A DNA stretch of 64,000 nt from Ruegeria_C sp041537905 (GTDB lineage: Bacteria; Pseudomonadota; Alphaproteobacteria; Rhodobacterales; Rhodobacteraceae): NCBI RefSeq assembly GCF_041537905.1, contig NZ_JBGRUO010000001.1:1-64000 (forward strand), written 5' to 3'. The translations under genes were made by a program, and so were the position numbers. The notes beneath the pieces were generated by a model. The model did no database searches. It was given only the letters and a program-made list of their open reading frames with translations, and had not been told where the DNA came from. The first letter of the stretch is position 1. The number at the start of each line of letters is the position of its first letter. Shown here one piece after another: positions 1 to 8,617 of this stretch.

Positions 1-123
1 CGCATTGAGATCATGTTCGGACGCCTGAAGGATTGGCGGCGCGTCGCCACCCGATATGACAGATGCCCAAAGGTATTCCTCTCGGCCATCGCTCTCGCTG
101 CTACAGTCCTATTCTGGCTGTAA
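1..123 (+). CDS. IS5-family transposase, C-terminal 40 residues (5' partial)
   Basis: In frame 1 the first 123 bases encode the carboxyl end of a DDE transposase. The segment IEIMFGRLKDWRRVATRYDR is the typical region carrying the third catalytic acidic residue (E of IEIMFGRLKDWRR) in IS5/IS427-type enzymes, followed by the usual hydrophobic tail ending in ATVLFWL. The gene starts outside the window, so whether the copy is intact cannot be judged. Confidence 0.8.
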   Translation, partial: RIEIMFGRLKDWRRVATRYDRCPKVFLSAIALAATVLFWL

Positions 124-144
124 ATCAATGAGTCTGGAGCCTAG
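1..144 (+). mobile_element. right end of an IS5-family insertion sequence (truncated by window edge)
   Basis: The window opens inside a transposase gene. Its stop codon (121-123) is followed by a short AT-richer stretch and the terminal-looking sequence TGAGTCTGGAGCCTAG (129-144), similar to ends I associate with IS427-group IS5 elements. The exact boundary is an inference because the left end is outside the window. The element lies only ~25 bp upstream of the LysE-family gene and may have displaced or supplied its promoter. Confidence 0.6.
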
Positions 145-168
145 TCAGATGGCGCAATCTTTGTCGGC

Positions 169-765
169 ATGAGCTACGACCTGCTGCTTGCCTTTGTCGG
201 ATTTGCCTTCGTCTCGTCGGTGACACCCGGCCCCAACAACCTGATGCTGATGGCATCGGGGGCCAATTTCGGCTTTCGCCGCACCATCCCGCATATGCTG
301 GGGGTCGGGATCGGCTTTACCCTGATGATCGTGCTGGTGGGCGCCGGGCTGCTGGGCCTGTTCGACAGGTTCCCGGTGAGTTACGTGATCCTGAAGACCT
401 TGTCCGTGGCCTACCTGCTTTATCTCGCGTGGAAAATCGCAACCGCCGCGCCCATCGACCGCCAGGCCGAGGCCGGCACGCCGATGCGCTTTCTGCAAGC
501 GGTAGCGTTTCAGTGGGTCAATCCCAAGGCCTGGGCGATGGCGCTGACTGCGATCAGCGTCTACGCTCCGGACCGCTCGATCCCCGCGATCCTGCTGGTG
601 GCTGCGATCTTTGGGGCGGTCAACATGCCCTGTATCAGTTCCTGGACCGTACTTGGCCAGCAACTGGCACGGTTCCTAAGAAACCCGCGCCAGTTGCGAC
701 TGTTCAACGGGATGATGGCAGCGCTGCTGGTCGCCTCGCTCTACCCGGTGCTCTGGCCCAACTGA
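169..765 (+). CDS. LysE family translocator (amino-acid exporter)
   Basis: 198 residues, about six hydrophobic segments, with the family motif TPGPNNLMLM near residue 19-28 followed by a conserved glycine-rich loop. LysE/RhtB proteins export amino acids or small metabolites across the inner membrane; the substrate cannot be told from sequence. The ATG at 169 gives the normal family length. The ribosome site is weak. The gene stands alone, converging on the AraC-type regulator with a one-base gap, and its upstream region is occupied by the IS end. Confidence 0.88.
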   Translation: MSYDLLLAFVGFAFVSSVTPGPNNLMLMASGANFGFRRTIPHMLGVGIGFTLMIVLVGAGLLGLFDRFPVSYVILKTLSVAYLLYLAWKIATAAPIDRQAEAGTPMRFLQAVAFQWVNPKAWAMALTAISVYAPDRSIPAILLVAAIFGAVNMPCISSWTVLGQQLARFLRNPRQLRLFNGMMAALLVASLYPVLWPN

Positions 766-766
766 G

Positions 767-1600
767 CTACTTCAAAGGTAGACAAATCTCGGTCAGCAGA
801 TCTTCGGGCGCGGTCTCGCGCGGATCGTTGAGATAAATCTCATAGCAGGGCTGGTCTGCGGGCTCCTCCCCCGACTCCGGCAACCAGTTGCCAAACAGTG
901 AGTGATAGGCCGCATGGATGCCGGAATACGGCCCCTTATAGGTCAGGACAGCGGTTTTGCCGCCGGGGATGCGCCGTTCTTCCATCCCGTCGGGCACGTC
1001 TGCGCCGCGGAACTCGCCACCGGCGAAGCTGCGCAGGTCGTCCTCCGGCACCTCGTCGGGGCTGTCCAGATAAAGCGCCAGCACTGGACCGACATCTGGC
1101 CAGAGCTGACGCGCCTCGCAGATCGCGCCGAAACTTTCAAAGCTCTTGCCGATCTCCATATAGGCACCCTTATGGGCAAGGCCGATCATCCGGCGGGCGG
1201 GTTCGGTACGGGTGGTAATAGGATACATGGGATAGTCTCCGGTTCTGAACTGTGGATGGGCAGGCGTCAGGCGCCCGGCCTTGCGAAAGGCCGAAGGGCT
1301 CGCGCCATAGGCCTCGGAAAAGGCCCGCGCAAAGGATTTGAGGTTGGGATAGCCGACATCACCGGCGATCTGTTCGGGCGGCTTGCTGGTCTGCAGCAGC
1401 CAGCCCGCCGCCCGGTGCAGGCGAATGCGTCGCACCGCCTGGGCGCAGGTCTCGCCGGTCATGGCCCGGAACACCCGGTGCCAGTGAAAGCGCGACATCG
1501 CCGCAACATCGGCCAGAACATCCAGCGAAAGGTCCCCGGCAGGGTTGTCGTGAATGTAGCCCAGCACACGCAGGACCCTGTCTTCGTAAGCCTTGCTCAT
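767..1600 (-). CDS. AraC family transcriptional regulator with GyrI-like effector domain
   Basis: 277 residues from the ATG at 1600, which follows GGGAG; a longer frame to 1642 lacks support. The N-terminal ~105 residues carry the two AraC helix-turn-helix motifs (MSRFHWHRVFRAMTGET, then RRIRLHRAAGWLL). The C-terminal ~150 residues match a GyrI-like/SOUL-type small-molecule binding domain (IGLAHKGAYMEIG, YKGPYSGIH). Such proteins resemble Rob/SoxS-type multidrug or stress regulators. It is transcribed divergently from accA; the target is unknown. Confidence 0.87.
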   Translation of the reverse strand: MSKAYEDRVLRVLGYIHDNPAGDLSLDVLADVAAMSRFHWHRVFRAMTGETCAQAVRRIRLHRAAGWLLQTSKPPEQIAGDVGYPNLKSFARAFSEAYGASPSAFRKAGRLTPAHPQFRTGDYPMYPITTRTEPARRMIGLAHKGAYMEIGKSFESFGAICEARQLWPDVGPVLALYLDSPDEVPEDDLRSFAGGEFRGADVPDGMEERRIPGGKTAVLTYKGPYSGIHAAYHSLFGNWLPESGEEPADQPCYEIYLNDPRETAPEDLLTEICLPLK

Positions 1601-1725
1601 GTGATGCGGTGCTCCCTTGTCCTTGCCCCTTCCACATGCCACGAGCCCATGTCACAAATCTTGCTGAGTTGCATCCCGTCCCCCCTCGGGCCATATATCG
1701 GCAAACACAGCGCAGAAGAGGCGTC

Positions 1726-2688
1726 ATGACCCAGTATCTGGATTTCGAAAAACCGCTGGCCGAAATCGAAGGCAAGGCAGAAGAGCTGCGCGCGCTTGCC
1801 CGCGCCAACGAAGAGATGGACGTGGCCGACGAGGCGGCAGCGCTGGACGCCAAGGCCGCTGCCATGCTGACCGATCTCTACAAGGATCTGACGCCCTGGC
1901 GGAAATGCCAGGTGGCGCGCCATCCGGATCGCCCGCATTGCAAGGACTATATCGAGGCGCTGTTTCAGGAATACACACACCTGGCAGGCGACCGGAACTT
2001 TGCCGATGACCATTCGGTCATGGGCGGGCTCGCGCGGTTCAATGACCAGCCGGTGATGGTGATCGGCCATGAGAAAGGCAGCGACACCAAATCCCGGATC
2101 GAACGCAATTTCGGCATGGCCCGCCCCGAAGGGTACCGCAAGGCGATCCGCCTGATGGACATGGCGGGCCGCTTTGGCCTGCCGGTGATCACGCTGGTGG
2201 ATACGCCCGGCGCCTATCCCGGCAAAGGCGCCGAGGAACGCGGCCAGTCCGAAGCCATCGCGCGATCGACCGAGATGTGCCTGCGTATCGGCGTGCCGCT
2301 GGTCTCGGTGATCATCGGCGAGGGCGGCTCGGGCGGGGCCGTGGCTTTTGCCACCGCCAACCGCGTCGCGATGCTCGAACATTCCGTCTATTCGGTAATC
2401 TCCCCCGAGGGCTGCGCCTCGATCCTGTGGAAGGATGCCGAGAAGATGCGCGAAGCCGCCGAGGCGCTGCGCCTGACGGCGCAGGACCTGCACAATCTCG
2501 GCGTGGCGGACCGGATCATCTCCGAACCGCACGGCGGCGCCCACCGCGACAGGACCGCCACGATCGAGGCCGTGGGTCGCACCATCGGTGATATGCTGGG
2601 CGAGTTGACGGGCAAGGATCGCGACGCGCTGATCAAGGACCGTCGCCAGAAATTCCTCGACCTCGGCAACAAGGGGCTGGCCGCCTGA
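1726..2688 (+). CDS. accA: acetyl-CoA carboxylase carboxyltransferase subunit alpha
   Basis: 320 residues, the usual AccA length. AccA pairs with AccD to transfer carboxyl from biotin to acetyl-CoA, giving malonyl-CoA for fatty acid synthesis. The N-terminus (MTQYLDFEKPLAEIE) and the crotonase-fold core with IGEGGSGGAVAFATANRV and SVISPEGCASILWKD are diagnostic. The ATG at 1726 follows AGAAGAGG; the frame extends upstream to 1609 but that part is non-conserved. Monocistronic here, as is common because accD usually lies elsewhere. Confidence 0.97.
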   Translation: MTQYLDFEKPLAEIEGKAEELRALARANEEMDVADEAAALDAKAAAMLTDLYKDLTPWRKCQVARHPDRPHCKDYIEALFQEYTHLAGDRNFADDHSVMGGLARFNDQPVMVIGHEKGSDTKSRIERNFGMARPEGYRKAIRLMDMAGRFGLPVITLVDTPGAYPGKGAEERGQSEAIARSTEMCLRIGVPLVSVIIGEGGSGGAVAFATANRVAMLEHSVYSVISPEGCASILWKDAEKMREAAEALRLTAQDLHNLGVADRIISEPHGGAHRDRTATIEAVGRTIGDMLGELTGKDRDALIKDRRQKFLDLGNKGLAA

Positions 2689-2703
2689 GCCTGCCGACCC
2701 CAC

Positions 2704-3303
2704 TCACAACAAGCCGTGCGCGCGCAGGTCCCGCTCCAACCCGGCGGCATCTTTGAACTCATGCGCCCTGATGCCTAGCGCCTCGGCGCCTCGGCAATTT
2801 GTGGCGCTGTCATCGACAAATAGGGTTTCGTCGGCTTCTATACCGTTCCGACTCAGGCACAGCTCGAAAATCTCGGGGCTGGGCTTGATCAGCGCCTCTC
2901 GCGACGAAACCACGACATCGCGCATATATCCGATTTCCGGCGCGGTCTTCTTCACCGCCTGGAACGAGGCCTCTGCCGCGTTGGTCAGGCCGTATAGCCC
3001 CACGCCACGCTGGTGCAGGGATTCCACCAGATCCGACATGCCCGGCACGCGTTCACCATGGGCGGCGTCCAACCCGTTGGAATAGGCATGGAAGATATGG
3101 GCGTGGTCGGGATGATCGCGCGCGGCAATGGCCAGCCCATCCTCCCAGCTGCGGCCGCGATCCTGTTCGGCATTCCAGCCAAAGAAATCAATCTGTTCGA
3201 AGCACGCCAGCATCTCGGCCTCGCTGGAAAAGTGCATGTGCAACGCGGCATAGGGCCGCCATCTGATCAGCACGTTGCCAAAGTCGAAAATAACGTTCTT
3301 CAT
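2704..3303 (-). CDS. HAD family hydrolase (YihX-like phosphatase)
   Basis: 199 residues with all HAD motifs: motif I FDFGNVL at residues 6-12 (nucleophile Asp7, in the DxGN form seen in YihX-type enzymes), motif II LTNAAE, the lysine in KPSPEIFELC, and motif III FVDDSATNC. A helical cap is inserted after motif I. Family members dephosphorylate sugar phosphates such as glucose 1-phosphate; the substrate is not inferable. It converges on accA with 15 bp between stops. Confidence 0.88.
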   Translation of the reverse strand: MKNVIFDFGNVLIRWRPYAALHMHFSSEAEMLACFEQIDFFGWNAEQDRGRSWEDGLAIAARDHPDHAHIFHAYSNGLDAAHGERVPGMSDLVESLHQRGVGLYGLTNAAEASFQAVKKTAPEIGYMRDVVVSSREALIKPSPEIFELCLSRNGIEADETLFVDDSATNCRGAEALGIRAHEFKDAAGLERDLRAHGLL

Positions 3304-3339
3304 GAAATGATCCTGTTGAAAGATGTCACAGGGTGCAGG

Positions 3340-4572
3340 CTATCCGCGCCGAAGCATTTGCAGCAGCGCGCTTGAGGGTTGCCCCGTAACCGGCAACCCC
3401 TTGGCCCGCTGATAGGCCGTGATGGCGGATGTGGTATTTGACCCGATCACCCCATCAGCACCCTGAGTGTCATACCCGGCGGCAGTCAGGCGCGACTGTA
3501 GCTCCTTGCGGTCCTTGAGCGTCATGCCCTGCGCATCGGGCGGGAAACTGCCCTGGATCGGCGGGCCACCCTTGATGCGGTCGGCAAGATGCCCGATCCC
3601 GATCACGTAGCTGTTGGAGTTGTTGTAGCGGGTGATCACCGTGAAATTCTTGAAGATCATGAAGGCAGGCCCGCTTGGCCCTGCTGGCAGGATCACCGAA
3701 GCCGCGCCGTAATCGGGCACCGCGCGCCCGTTCACATCGCGCACGCCCATTGCGGCCCAATCGCCGGGGCTGCGTTTGCTGCCGCGCCCGGTCAGCCCGG
3801 TATTGAAGCCGGGCGGCAATTGCACCTCAACGCCCCAGGGCTGGCCCGGCGTCCAGCCCGAACGGCGCAGATAGGCCGCCGCCGAGGCCAACGCGTCGGT
3901 CGGGTCGTCATCCCAGATATCGCGCCGCCCGTCGCCGGTGAAATCCACCGCATAGGCCAGATATGAGGTCGGAATGAATTGCGTATGCCCCATCGCGCCG
4001 GCCCAGCTACCGGTCATCTTGTCAGGCGTGGTGTCGCCGTTCTGGAGGATCTTGAGCGCGGCAACCAACTGGCTTTCAAAGAACTGCCCGCGCCGCCCGT
4101 CATAGGCCAGTGTCGACAAGGCAGAGACAACCTGAATATCGCCACGCCGCGCGCCATAGCGACTTTCCAGCCCCCAGATCGCGGTGACATATTCCGGCTC
4201 GACGCCATATTGCTGCTGGATGCGGGTCAGCACCGCCTGATGGGCACGCAGTTTCTGCTTGCCTGTACTCACCCGTTCATCCGAGGCCGCAATCGCCAGA
4301 TAATCCTCCAGCGAGCGCTTGAATTCGGTCTGGTTGCGGTCACGCTCGATCACGCCGGGCAGATAGCCCGCGCCCTGAAAGGCGCGTTCCAGCGTTGGCT
4401 GCGAGATGCCACGCGAGGGCGCGCGGGCCCTGAAATTCGCCACCCATGCGTCATAGCCCGCATTGGGCACCGACCGCATCCGCTGTGGACTGCTTTGGGT
4501 CGAAGCCGGGGTATCGCACCCTGCCAGCGCCACCGCGCCCAGCCCGGACAAAAAGAAACGCCTGTCGATCAT
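3340..4572 (-). CDS. lytic murein transglycosylase, MltB-like lipoprotein
   Basis: 410 residues. The ATG at 4572 has GGCGAGAG upstream and starts a short lipoprotein signal (RRFFLSGLGAVALAGC, lipid-bearing Cys19, with a twin arginine). The SLT/MltB catalytic domain follows, with Glu136 in AIWGLESRYG and the GAMGHTQFIPTSY block; a PG_binding_1 domain at the C-terminus (about residues 345-405) anchors it to peptidoglycan. It cleaves glycan strands to 1,6-anhydromuropeptides in the periplasm. A GTG at 4602 is a less likely start. Confidence 0.92.
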   Translation of the reverse strand: MIDRRFFLSGLGAVALAGCDTPASTQSSPQRMRSVPNAGYDAWVANFRARAPSRGISQPTLERAFQGAGYLPGVIERDRNQTEFKRSLEDYLAIAASDERVSTGKQKLRAHQAVLTRIQQQYGVEPEYVTAIWGLESRYGARRGDIQVVSALSTLAYDGRRGQFFESQLVAALKILQNGDTTPDKMTGSWAGAMGHTQFIPTSYLAYAVDFTGDGRRDIWDDDPTDALASAAAYLRRSGWTPGQPWGVEVQLPPGFNTGLTGRGSKRSPGDWAAMGVRDVNGRAVPDYGAASVILPAGPSGPAFMIFKNFTVITRYNNSNSYVIGIGHLADRIKGGPPIQGSFPPDAQGMTLKDRKELQSRLTAAGYDTQGADGVIGSNTTSAITAYQRAKGLPVTGQPSSALLQMLRRG

Positions 4573-4680
4573 ACCACTCTCGCCTGCTCTGGTGTTTTTC
4601 ACACGATAGCGGCTTCGCAGCGGTCAAACCAGCGCGGCATTCCCCCTGTGGCAACGAAATGCCAGCCCGCGCAGGCGGCC

Positions 4681-5523
4681 CTATCCGGCCACCACGTCAT
4701 GCACCTGCACGCCCAGCCCCGCGACGCCCAGTTCCACCCGGTCACCTGGCTTGTGATAGACTGGTGGCTTCAGCCCCATGCCAACGCCCGGCGGTGTGCC
4801 GGTGGCGATCACATCGCCCGGATGCAGGCTCATGAAATGCGACAGGTAGGACACGATCTTGCGCACGCCGAAATGCATGGTCCGGGTCGAGCCGTCCTGA
4901 TACCGCGTGCCGTTCACCTCCAGATACATTGCAAGGTCCTGCGGGTCGGGCACCTGATCGCGTGTCACTAGCCAGGGGCCGATCGGGCCGAACGTATCGG
5001 CGGATTTGCCCTTTACCCACTGCCCGGCGCGCTCGATCTGGAATTCCCGTTCGCTCACATCATTGATGGTGCAAAAGCCCGCCACATGATCCAGCGCGTC
5101 GTCCTCGCTGATATATTTGGCATGTTTGCCGATCACGATGCCCAGCTCGACCTCCCAATCGGTCTTTTGCGAGCCGCGCGGGATCTCGATCGGATCATTG
5201 GGTCCGCAGATCGACGACGTCGCCTTGAAGAAAACGATCGGCTCGGGGGGCAGTTCCATCCCTGCCTCAGCGGCGTGGTCGGCATAGTTCAGACCGATGG
5301 CGATGAACTTACCCACCTGCCCCACACAGGCACCGATCCGTGGCTGCCCCTCGACCAGCGGCAGCGAGGCGACGTCCAACGCCCGCAAGCGATCGAGTGC
5401 CGCATCGCCCAGCGCATCTCCGCTCAGATCCGCAATCTCACCCGACAGGTCGCGGATATTGCCATCCTCAGCCAGCAAACCGGGCCGTTCCGACCCGACC
5501 GGGCCATAGCGTAGAAGTTTCAT
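4681..5523 (-). CDS. fumarylacetoacetate hydrolase family protein (2,4-diketo-3-deoxy-fuconate hydrolase-like)
   Basis: 280 residues with FAH-fold hallmarks: IGLNYADHAAEAG, the metal-binding glutamates in DWEVELGIVIG, and the C-terminal TGTPPGVGMG loop. Hydrolases of this clade split 2,4-diketo-3-deoxy sugar acids into pyruvate and an alpha-hydroxyacid. It is the last gene of the minus-strand arm (dehydratase, dehydrogenase, this gene; 21 bp after the SDR), so I infer the final step of an oxidative 6-deoxyhexose pathway. Acylpyruvase activity on another diketoacid is the main alternative. Confidence 0.85.
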   Translation of the reverse strand: MKLLRYGPVGSERPGLLAEDGNIRDLSGEIADLSGDALGDAALDRLRALDVASLPLVEGQPRIGACVGQVGKFIAIGLNYADHAAEAGMELPPEPIVFFKATSSICGPNDPIEIPRGSQKTDWEVELGIVIGKHAKYISEDDALDHVAGFCTINDVSEREFQIERAGQWVKGKSADTFGPIGPWLVTRDQVPDPQDLAMYLEVNGTRYQDGSTRTMHFGVRKIVSYLSHFMSLHPGDVIATGTPPGVGMGLKPPVYHKPGDRVELGVAGLGVQVHDVVAG

Positions 5524-5544
5524 CGGTGATCCCTTCTTGAAATG

Positions 5545-6282
5545 TCAGAGGCTCCAGCCGCCATCGATGGCAAAGGCCTGCCCGGTGGTATAGGCGCTGT
5601 CATCGCTCGCCAGATAAAGCGCGAGCCTGGCGATCTCTTCCGCGGTGCCCAACCGTCCCATCGGCTGGCGGGCCACAAACTCGCCCATCGCCTTGTCGTA
5701 ATCGCCCGTGGCGCGCAGCCGGTCATGCAGGCTGGGCGTGTCGACCGTGCCGGGGCAGATCGCGTTGCAGCGGATGCCTTGCGTCACGAAATCGGCAGCG
5801 ATTGATTTGGTCAACCCGATCACCGCCGCCTTGGTTGTGCCATACGCGAACCGATTGGGCGCTGCCGTGATCGAGGACAGGACCGAGGACATGTTCACGA
5901 TGCTTCCCGCGCCACGTTCCAGCATCCCCGGCAGCACCAGCCGGCACAGCCGGTACATGGCGGTGACGTTCAGGTCGTTGCTGAACGCCCAGTCCTCCTC
6001 GTCACAGTCAAGGATCGTCCCTACCGCCACAAATCCCGCGCAGTTGAACAGGATATCGACCGGCCCAATCCGCGCTACCGCATCCCGGACAGCATCGGCG
6101 TCGGTCACGTCAAGCCGGAACGGCGTGATGCCATCTATGGGCTCCAACTCTGCCAGCGTTGCCGCGTTGATATCGCAGGCCAACACTTCGCCCCCTTCGG
6201 CTGCAAAAAGCTCCGCCGATACCCGGCCAATGCCCTGCCCCGCTGCTGTCACCAGCGCCCGTTTTCCAGAAAGTCGTCCCAT
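5545..6282 (-). CDS. SDR family oxidoreductase, probable 2-keto-3-deoxy-L-fuconate dehydrogenase
   Basis: 245 residues, classical short-chain dehydrogenase. NAD-binding AAGQGIG at residues 13-19, Asp37 after the second strand (NAD preference), NCAG at 80-83, catalytic Tyr147 and Lys151 in YGTTK. The block AVIGLTKSIAADF...IRCNAICPGTVDTPSL is characteristic of the DHRS6/BDH2 clade, which includes bacterial 2-keto-3-deoxy-L-fuconate dehydrogenases. Its ATG overlaps the dehydratase stop by one base (TAATG), so the two are probably translationally coupled. Confidence 0.85.
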   Translation of the reverse strand: MGRLSGKRALVTAAGQGIGRVSAELFAAEGGEVLACDINAATLAELEPIDGITPFRLDVTDADAVRDAVARIGPVDILFNCAGFVAVGTILDCDEEDWAFSNDLNVTAMYRLCRLVLPGMLERGAGSIVNMSSVLSSITAAPNRFAYGTTKAAVIGLTKSIAADFVTQGIRCNAICPGTVDTPSLHDRLRATGDYDKAMGEFVARQPMGRLGTAEEIARLALYLASDDSAYTTGQAFAIDGGWSL

Positions 6283-7802
6283 TACATCACCGCTCCGATT
6301 TGCCAGGGCACGAATTCGACGCCCCCGAACCCCAATTCCTCGCTCTTGGTATGCTCACCCGACGCCACCCGGATCAGCAACTCGAAAAGCGCGGCACCCT
6401 TGTCTTCGATGCTGACCCCTTCGCTGACGATGTCGCCGCAATTGAGGTCCATGTCCTCGGCCATCCTTGCATACATCTCGGAATTGGTCGCCAGCTTGAT
6501 ACAGGGCGTCGGCTGAAATCCCGACACCGAGCCGCGCCCGGTGGTAAAGACGATCAGATTGGAACCTGAGGCGATCTGGCCGGTCACCGAACAGGGATCG
6601 AAGCCGGGGCTGTCCATGAAGACGAACCCCTTGCGGTCCACGATCTCGCCGAATTTGTAGACGCCGCTCAGCGGGGCGGTGCCGCCCTTGGCCACCGCGC
6701 CCAGCGACTTTTCCAGAATGGTGGTCAGCCCGCCGCGCTTGTTGCCGGGGCTGGGGTTGTTGTCCATCTCTCCGCCATTGCGTTCGGTATACGCCTCCCA
6801 CCAACGGATGCGGTCGATCAGCGCCGCGCCGATGCCAGGCGTTTCCGCGCGCCGGCTCAGCAGATGTTCGGCGCCGTAAATCTCCGAGGTCTCCGACAGG
6901 ATCGTCGTGCCGCCATGACGCACCAGCAGGTCCGACGCATGGCCCAGCGCCGGATTCGCGGTGATCCCGGAATAGCCGTCCGAGCCACCACATTGCAGCC
7001 CGACCGTCAGTTCTGACACCGGGGCAGGTGCCCGCACCGCCTGATTGGCCTGGGCGGCGATGCCGCGAAGCTCTTCCAAGCCGCGCGCGATGGTTTTGCG
7101 GGTGCCGCCTTCGGATTGAATCGTCATGTAGCGCAGCACGCCATCGGCCCGGATCGGGCGGCCGCCCACCAGATCAGACAGTTGCATCACCTCGCAGCCC
7201 AGCCCGATCAGCAAGATACCCGCGAAGTTGGGGTGCTGGGCATATCCTGACAGGGTGCGGAACAGCGTGTCATAGCCCTCGTCGCGGGCCGACATGCCGC
7301 AGCCGGTGCCATGCACGATGGGCACGATCCCGTCTACATTGGGAAAATCCTCCAGCAGGCCGGTTTTCTCGGCCGCCTCGGCGATGAAGCGCGCCACCGA
7401 GCCCGAGCAGTTCACCGAGGTCAGGATACCGATATAGTTGCGTGTCCCCACCTTGCCATCGGCCCGGTGATAGCCCTGAAAGACCCGCGGATCGTCGATG
7501 GTCGGCAATGGATCGTTCTGGCTGGCGAATGCGTAATCCTGCTGATGCGCGCCCATGCCCAGATTGTGCACATGCACATGATCGCCGGGCGCGATATCCG
7601 ATTTCGCCGTCCCGATGATCTGGCCGTAACGCCGCACCACCTGCCCCTCTTTGATCGGAACCACCGCGATCTTGTGCCCCCGGCTGACCGGCGCAGACAA
7701 GGCGGAGCCCTCCACCGATGTCCCGGCGGGCAGGTCGCGCAAGGCGATCACCACATTGTCCTGCGGGTGCAGGCGTATCGTATCGCGGGCGGTGCCCCCC
7801 AT
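6282..7802 (-). CDS. UxaA family sugar-acid dehydratase (fused SAF and catalytic domains)
   Basis: 506 residues from the ATG at 7802. Residues ~8-90 form the SAF/UxaA N-terminal domain (DNVVIALRDLPAGT, ending HVHNLGMG) and the rest is the altronate/galactarate dehydratase catalytic domain (GTRNYIGILTSVNCS, GCGMSARDEGYD, LQCGGSDGYSGITANP, DNNPSPGNKRGG). The family contains metal- or Fe-S-dependent dehydratases of aldonic acids; SuyAB sulfolyases are relatives. The lactonase, SDR and FAH neighbours suggest it dehydrates an aldonate such as L-fuconate. No enolase-type fuconate dehydratase is present nearby. Confidence 0.85.
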   Translation of the reverse strand: MGGTARDTIRLHPQDNVVIALRDLPAGTSVEGSALSAPVSRGHKIAVVPIKEGQVVRRYGQIIGTAKSDIAPGDHVHVHNLGMGAHQQDYAFASQNDPLPTIDDPRVFQGYHRADGKVGTRNYIGILTSVNCSGSVARFIAEAAEKTGLLEDFPNVDGIVPIVHGTGCGMSARDEGYDTLFRTLSGYAQHPNFAGILLIGLGCEVMQLSDLVGGRPIRADGVLRYMTIQSEGGTRKTIARGLEELRGIAAQANQAVRAPAPVSELTVGLQCGGSDGYSGITANPALGHASDLLVRHGGTTILSETSEIYGAEHLLSRRAETPGIGAALIDRIRWWEAYTERNGGEMDNNPSPGNKRGGLTTILEKSLGAVAKGGTAPLSGVYKFGEIVDRKGFVFMDSPGFDPCSVTGQIASGSNLIVFTTGRGSVSGFQPTPCIKLATNSEMYARMAEDMDLNCGDIVSEGVSIEDKGAALFELLIRVASGEHTKSEELGFGGVEFVPWQIGAVM

Positions 7803-7841
7803 GACGGGTCCTTTCGCTGCTGGCGGTGAGTTTTTGCTAGC

Positions 7842-7874
7842 TTGACAGGCATCACCTGTCAACTAACATGTTAG
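7842..7874. promoter_or_regulatory. divergent promoter region with two inverted repeats (candidate GntR operators)
   Basis: The 89-bp gap between the dehydratase and gntR starts holds two adjacent palindromes. TTGACAGG (7842-7849) pairs with CCTGTCAA (7855-7862) across a 5-nt spacer, and CTAACATGTTAG (7863-7874) is a perfect 12-bp palindrome. FadR-type GntR regulators bind short palindromes of this size, so these are the obvious operator candidates for control of both arms. Which is the operator and which a promoter element is not shown. Confidence 0.6.
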
Positions 7875-7891
7875 CATTCCGATGAGGCCGC

Positions 7892-8617
7892 ATGACCCTG
7901 ATCCCTGATATCGACATGACACGGCTCAGCGCCATAGCCGCGCAGGACGGACCGCTGTCGCAACAGGTCTATCAGACCTTGAAACAGGCGATCCTGTCGC
8001 TCGACTTTCCGCCCGGCGCGGTGCTGCGCAAACCGGCGATCTGCGCGCGGCTGGGCGTTTCGCGCGCCCCCGTCTCCGACGCCATCACCCGGCTCTCCGA
8101 AGAGGGGTTGGTCGAGGTGATCCCGCAATCAGCCACCCGCGTAGCCTATTTCTCGATGTCCGAAATCCGAGAGGGCGCATTCCTGCGCGAGGCGCTGGAA
8201 ATCGCGGCCGTGGGCAAGGTCGCACAGGACCGGACCGAAACCCAGTTGACCCAGTTGAACCGCACCCTGCGCCTGCAGGCGCTGCTGGCCGAAGATGGCG
8301 ATTTTGAGGGTTTCTATGAGGCTGACGAGGCCTTTCATGCGCAGATCATGCAATATACCGGGTTTGCGCGCCTGACGGATGTGGCGCAAAAGGTCTCTCT
8401 TCAGGTGACGCGCGCGCGGATATTGCTGTTGCCCTCGCCGGGTCGCATGGCCGAAACTCTGGCTGAACACCGCGCCATTTTTGAGGCAATCCGAGACCGC
8501 GATCCAATCAGCGCGCAAGATCGGATGCGCCACCATCTGGGACAACTCATGCCACGGATCGCACATCTGGCAGAGGATCGCCAAGACCTGTTCGCCTCAA
8601 AAACCGGAGGCCGCTGA
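7892..8617 (+). CDS. GntR family transcriptional regulator (FadR/FCD subfamily)
   Basis: 241 residues. N-terminal winged helix with LRKPAICARLGVSRAPVSDAI at about residues 46-66, then an all-helical FCD effector domain (REGAFLREALEIAAV, FHAQIMQYTGF, HRAIFEAI). FCD regulators usually respond to organic or sugar acids and repress adjacent catabolic genes. It is divergent from the dehydratase arm and its stop overlaps the lactonase start, so it likely governs this locus through the palindromes just upstream. Confidence 0.92.
   Translation: MTLIPDIDMTRLSAIAAQDGPLSQQVYQTLKQAILSLDFPPGAVLRKPAICARLGVSRAPVSDAITRLSEEGLVEVIPQSATRVAYFSMSEIREGAFLREALEIAAVGKVAQDRTETQLTQLNRTLRLQALLAEDGDFEGFYEADEAFHAQIMQYTGFARLTDVAQKVSLQVTRARILLLPSPGRMAETLAEHRAIFEAIRDRDPISAQDRMRHHLGQLMPRIAHLAEDRQDLFASKTGGR

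Noticed and set aside
1597..2703. 368-codon open frame antisense to accA
   Set aside because: Shadow of accA; reads as low-complexity Gly/Arg/His sequence.
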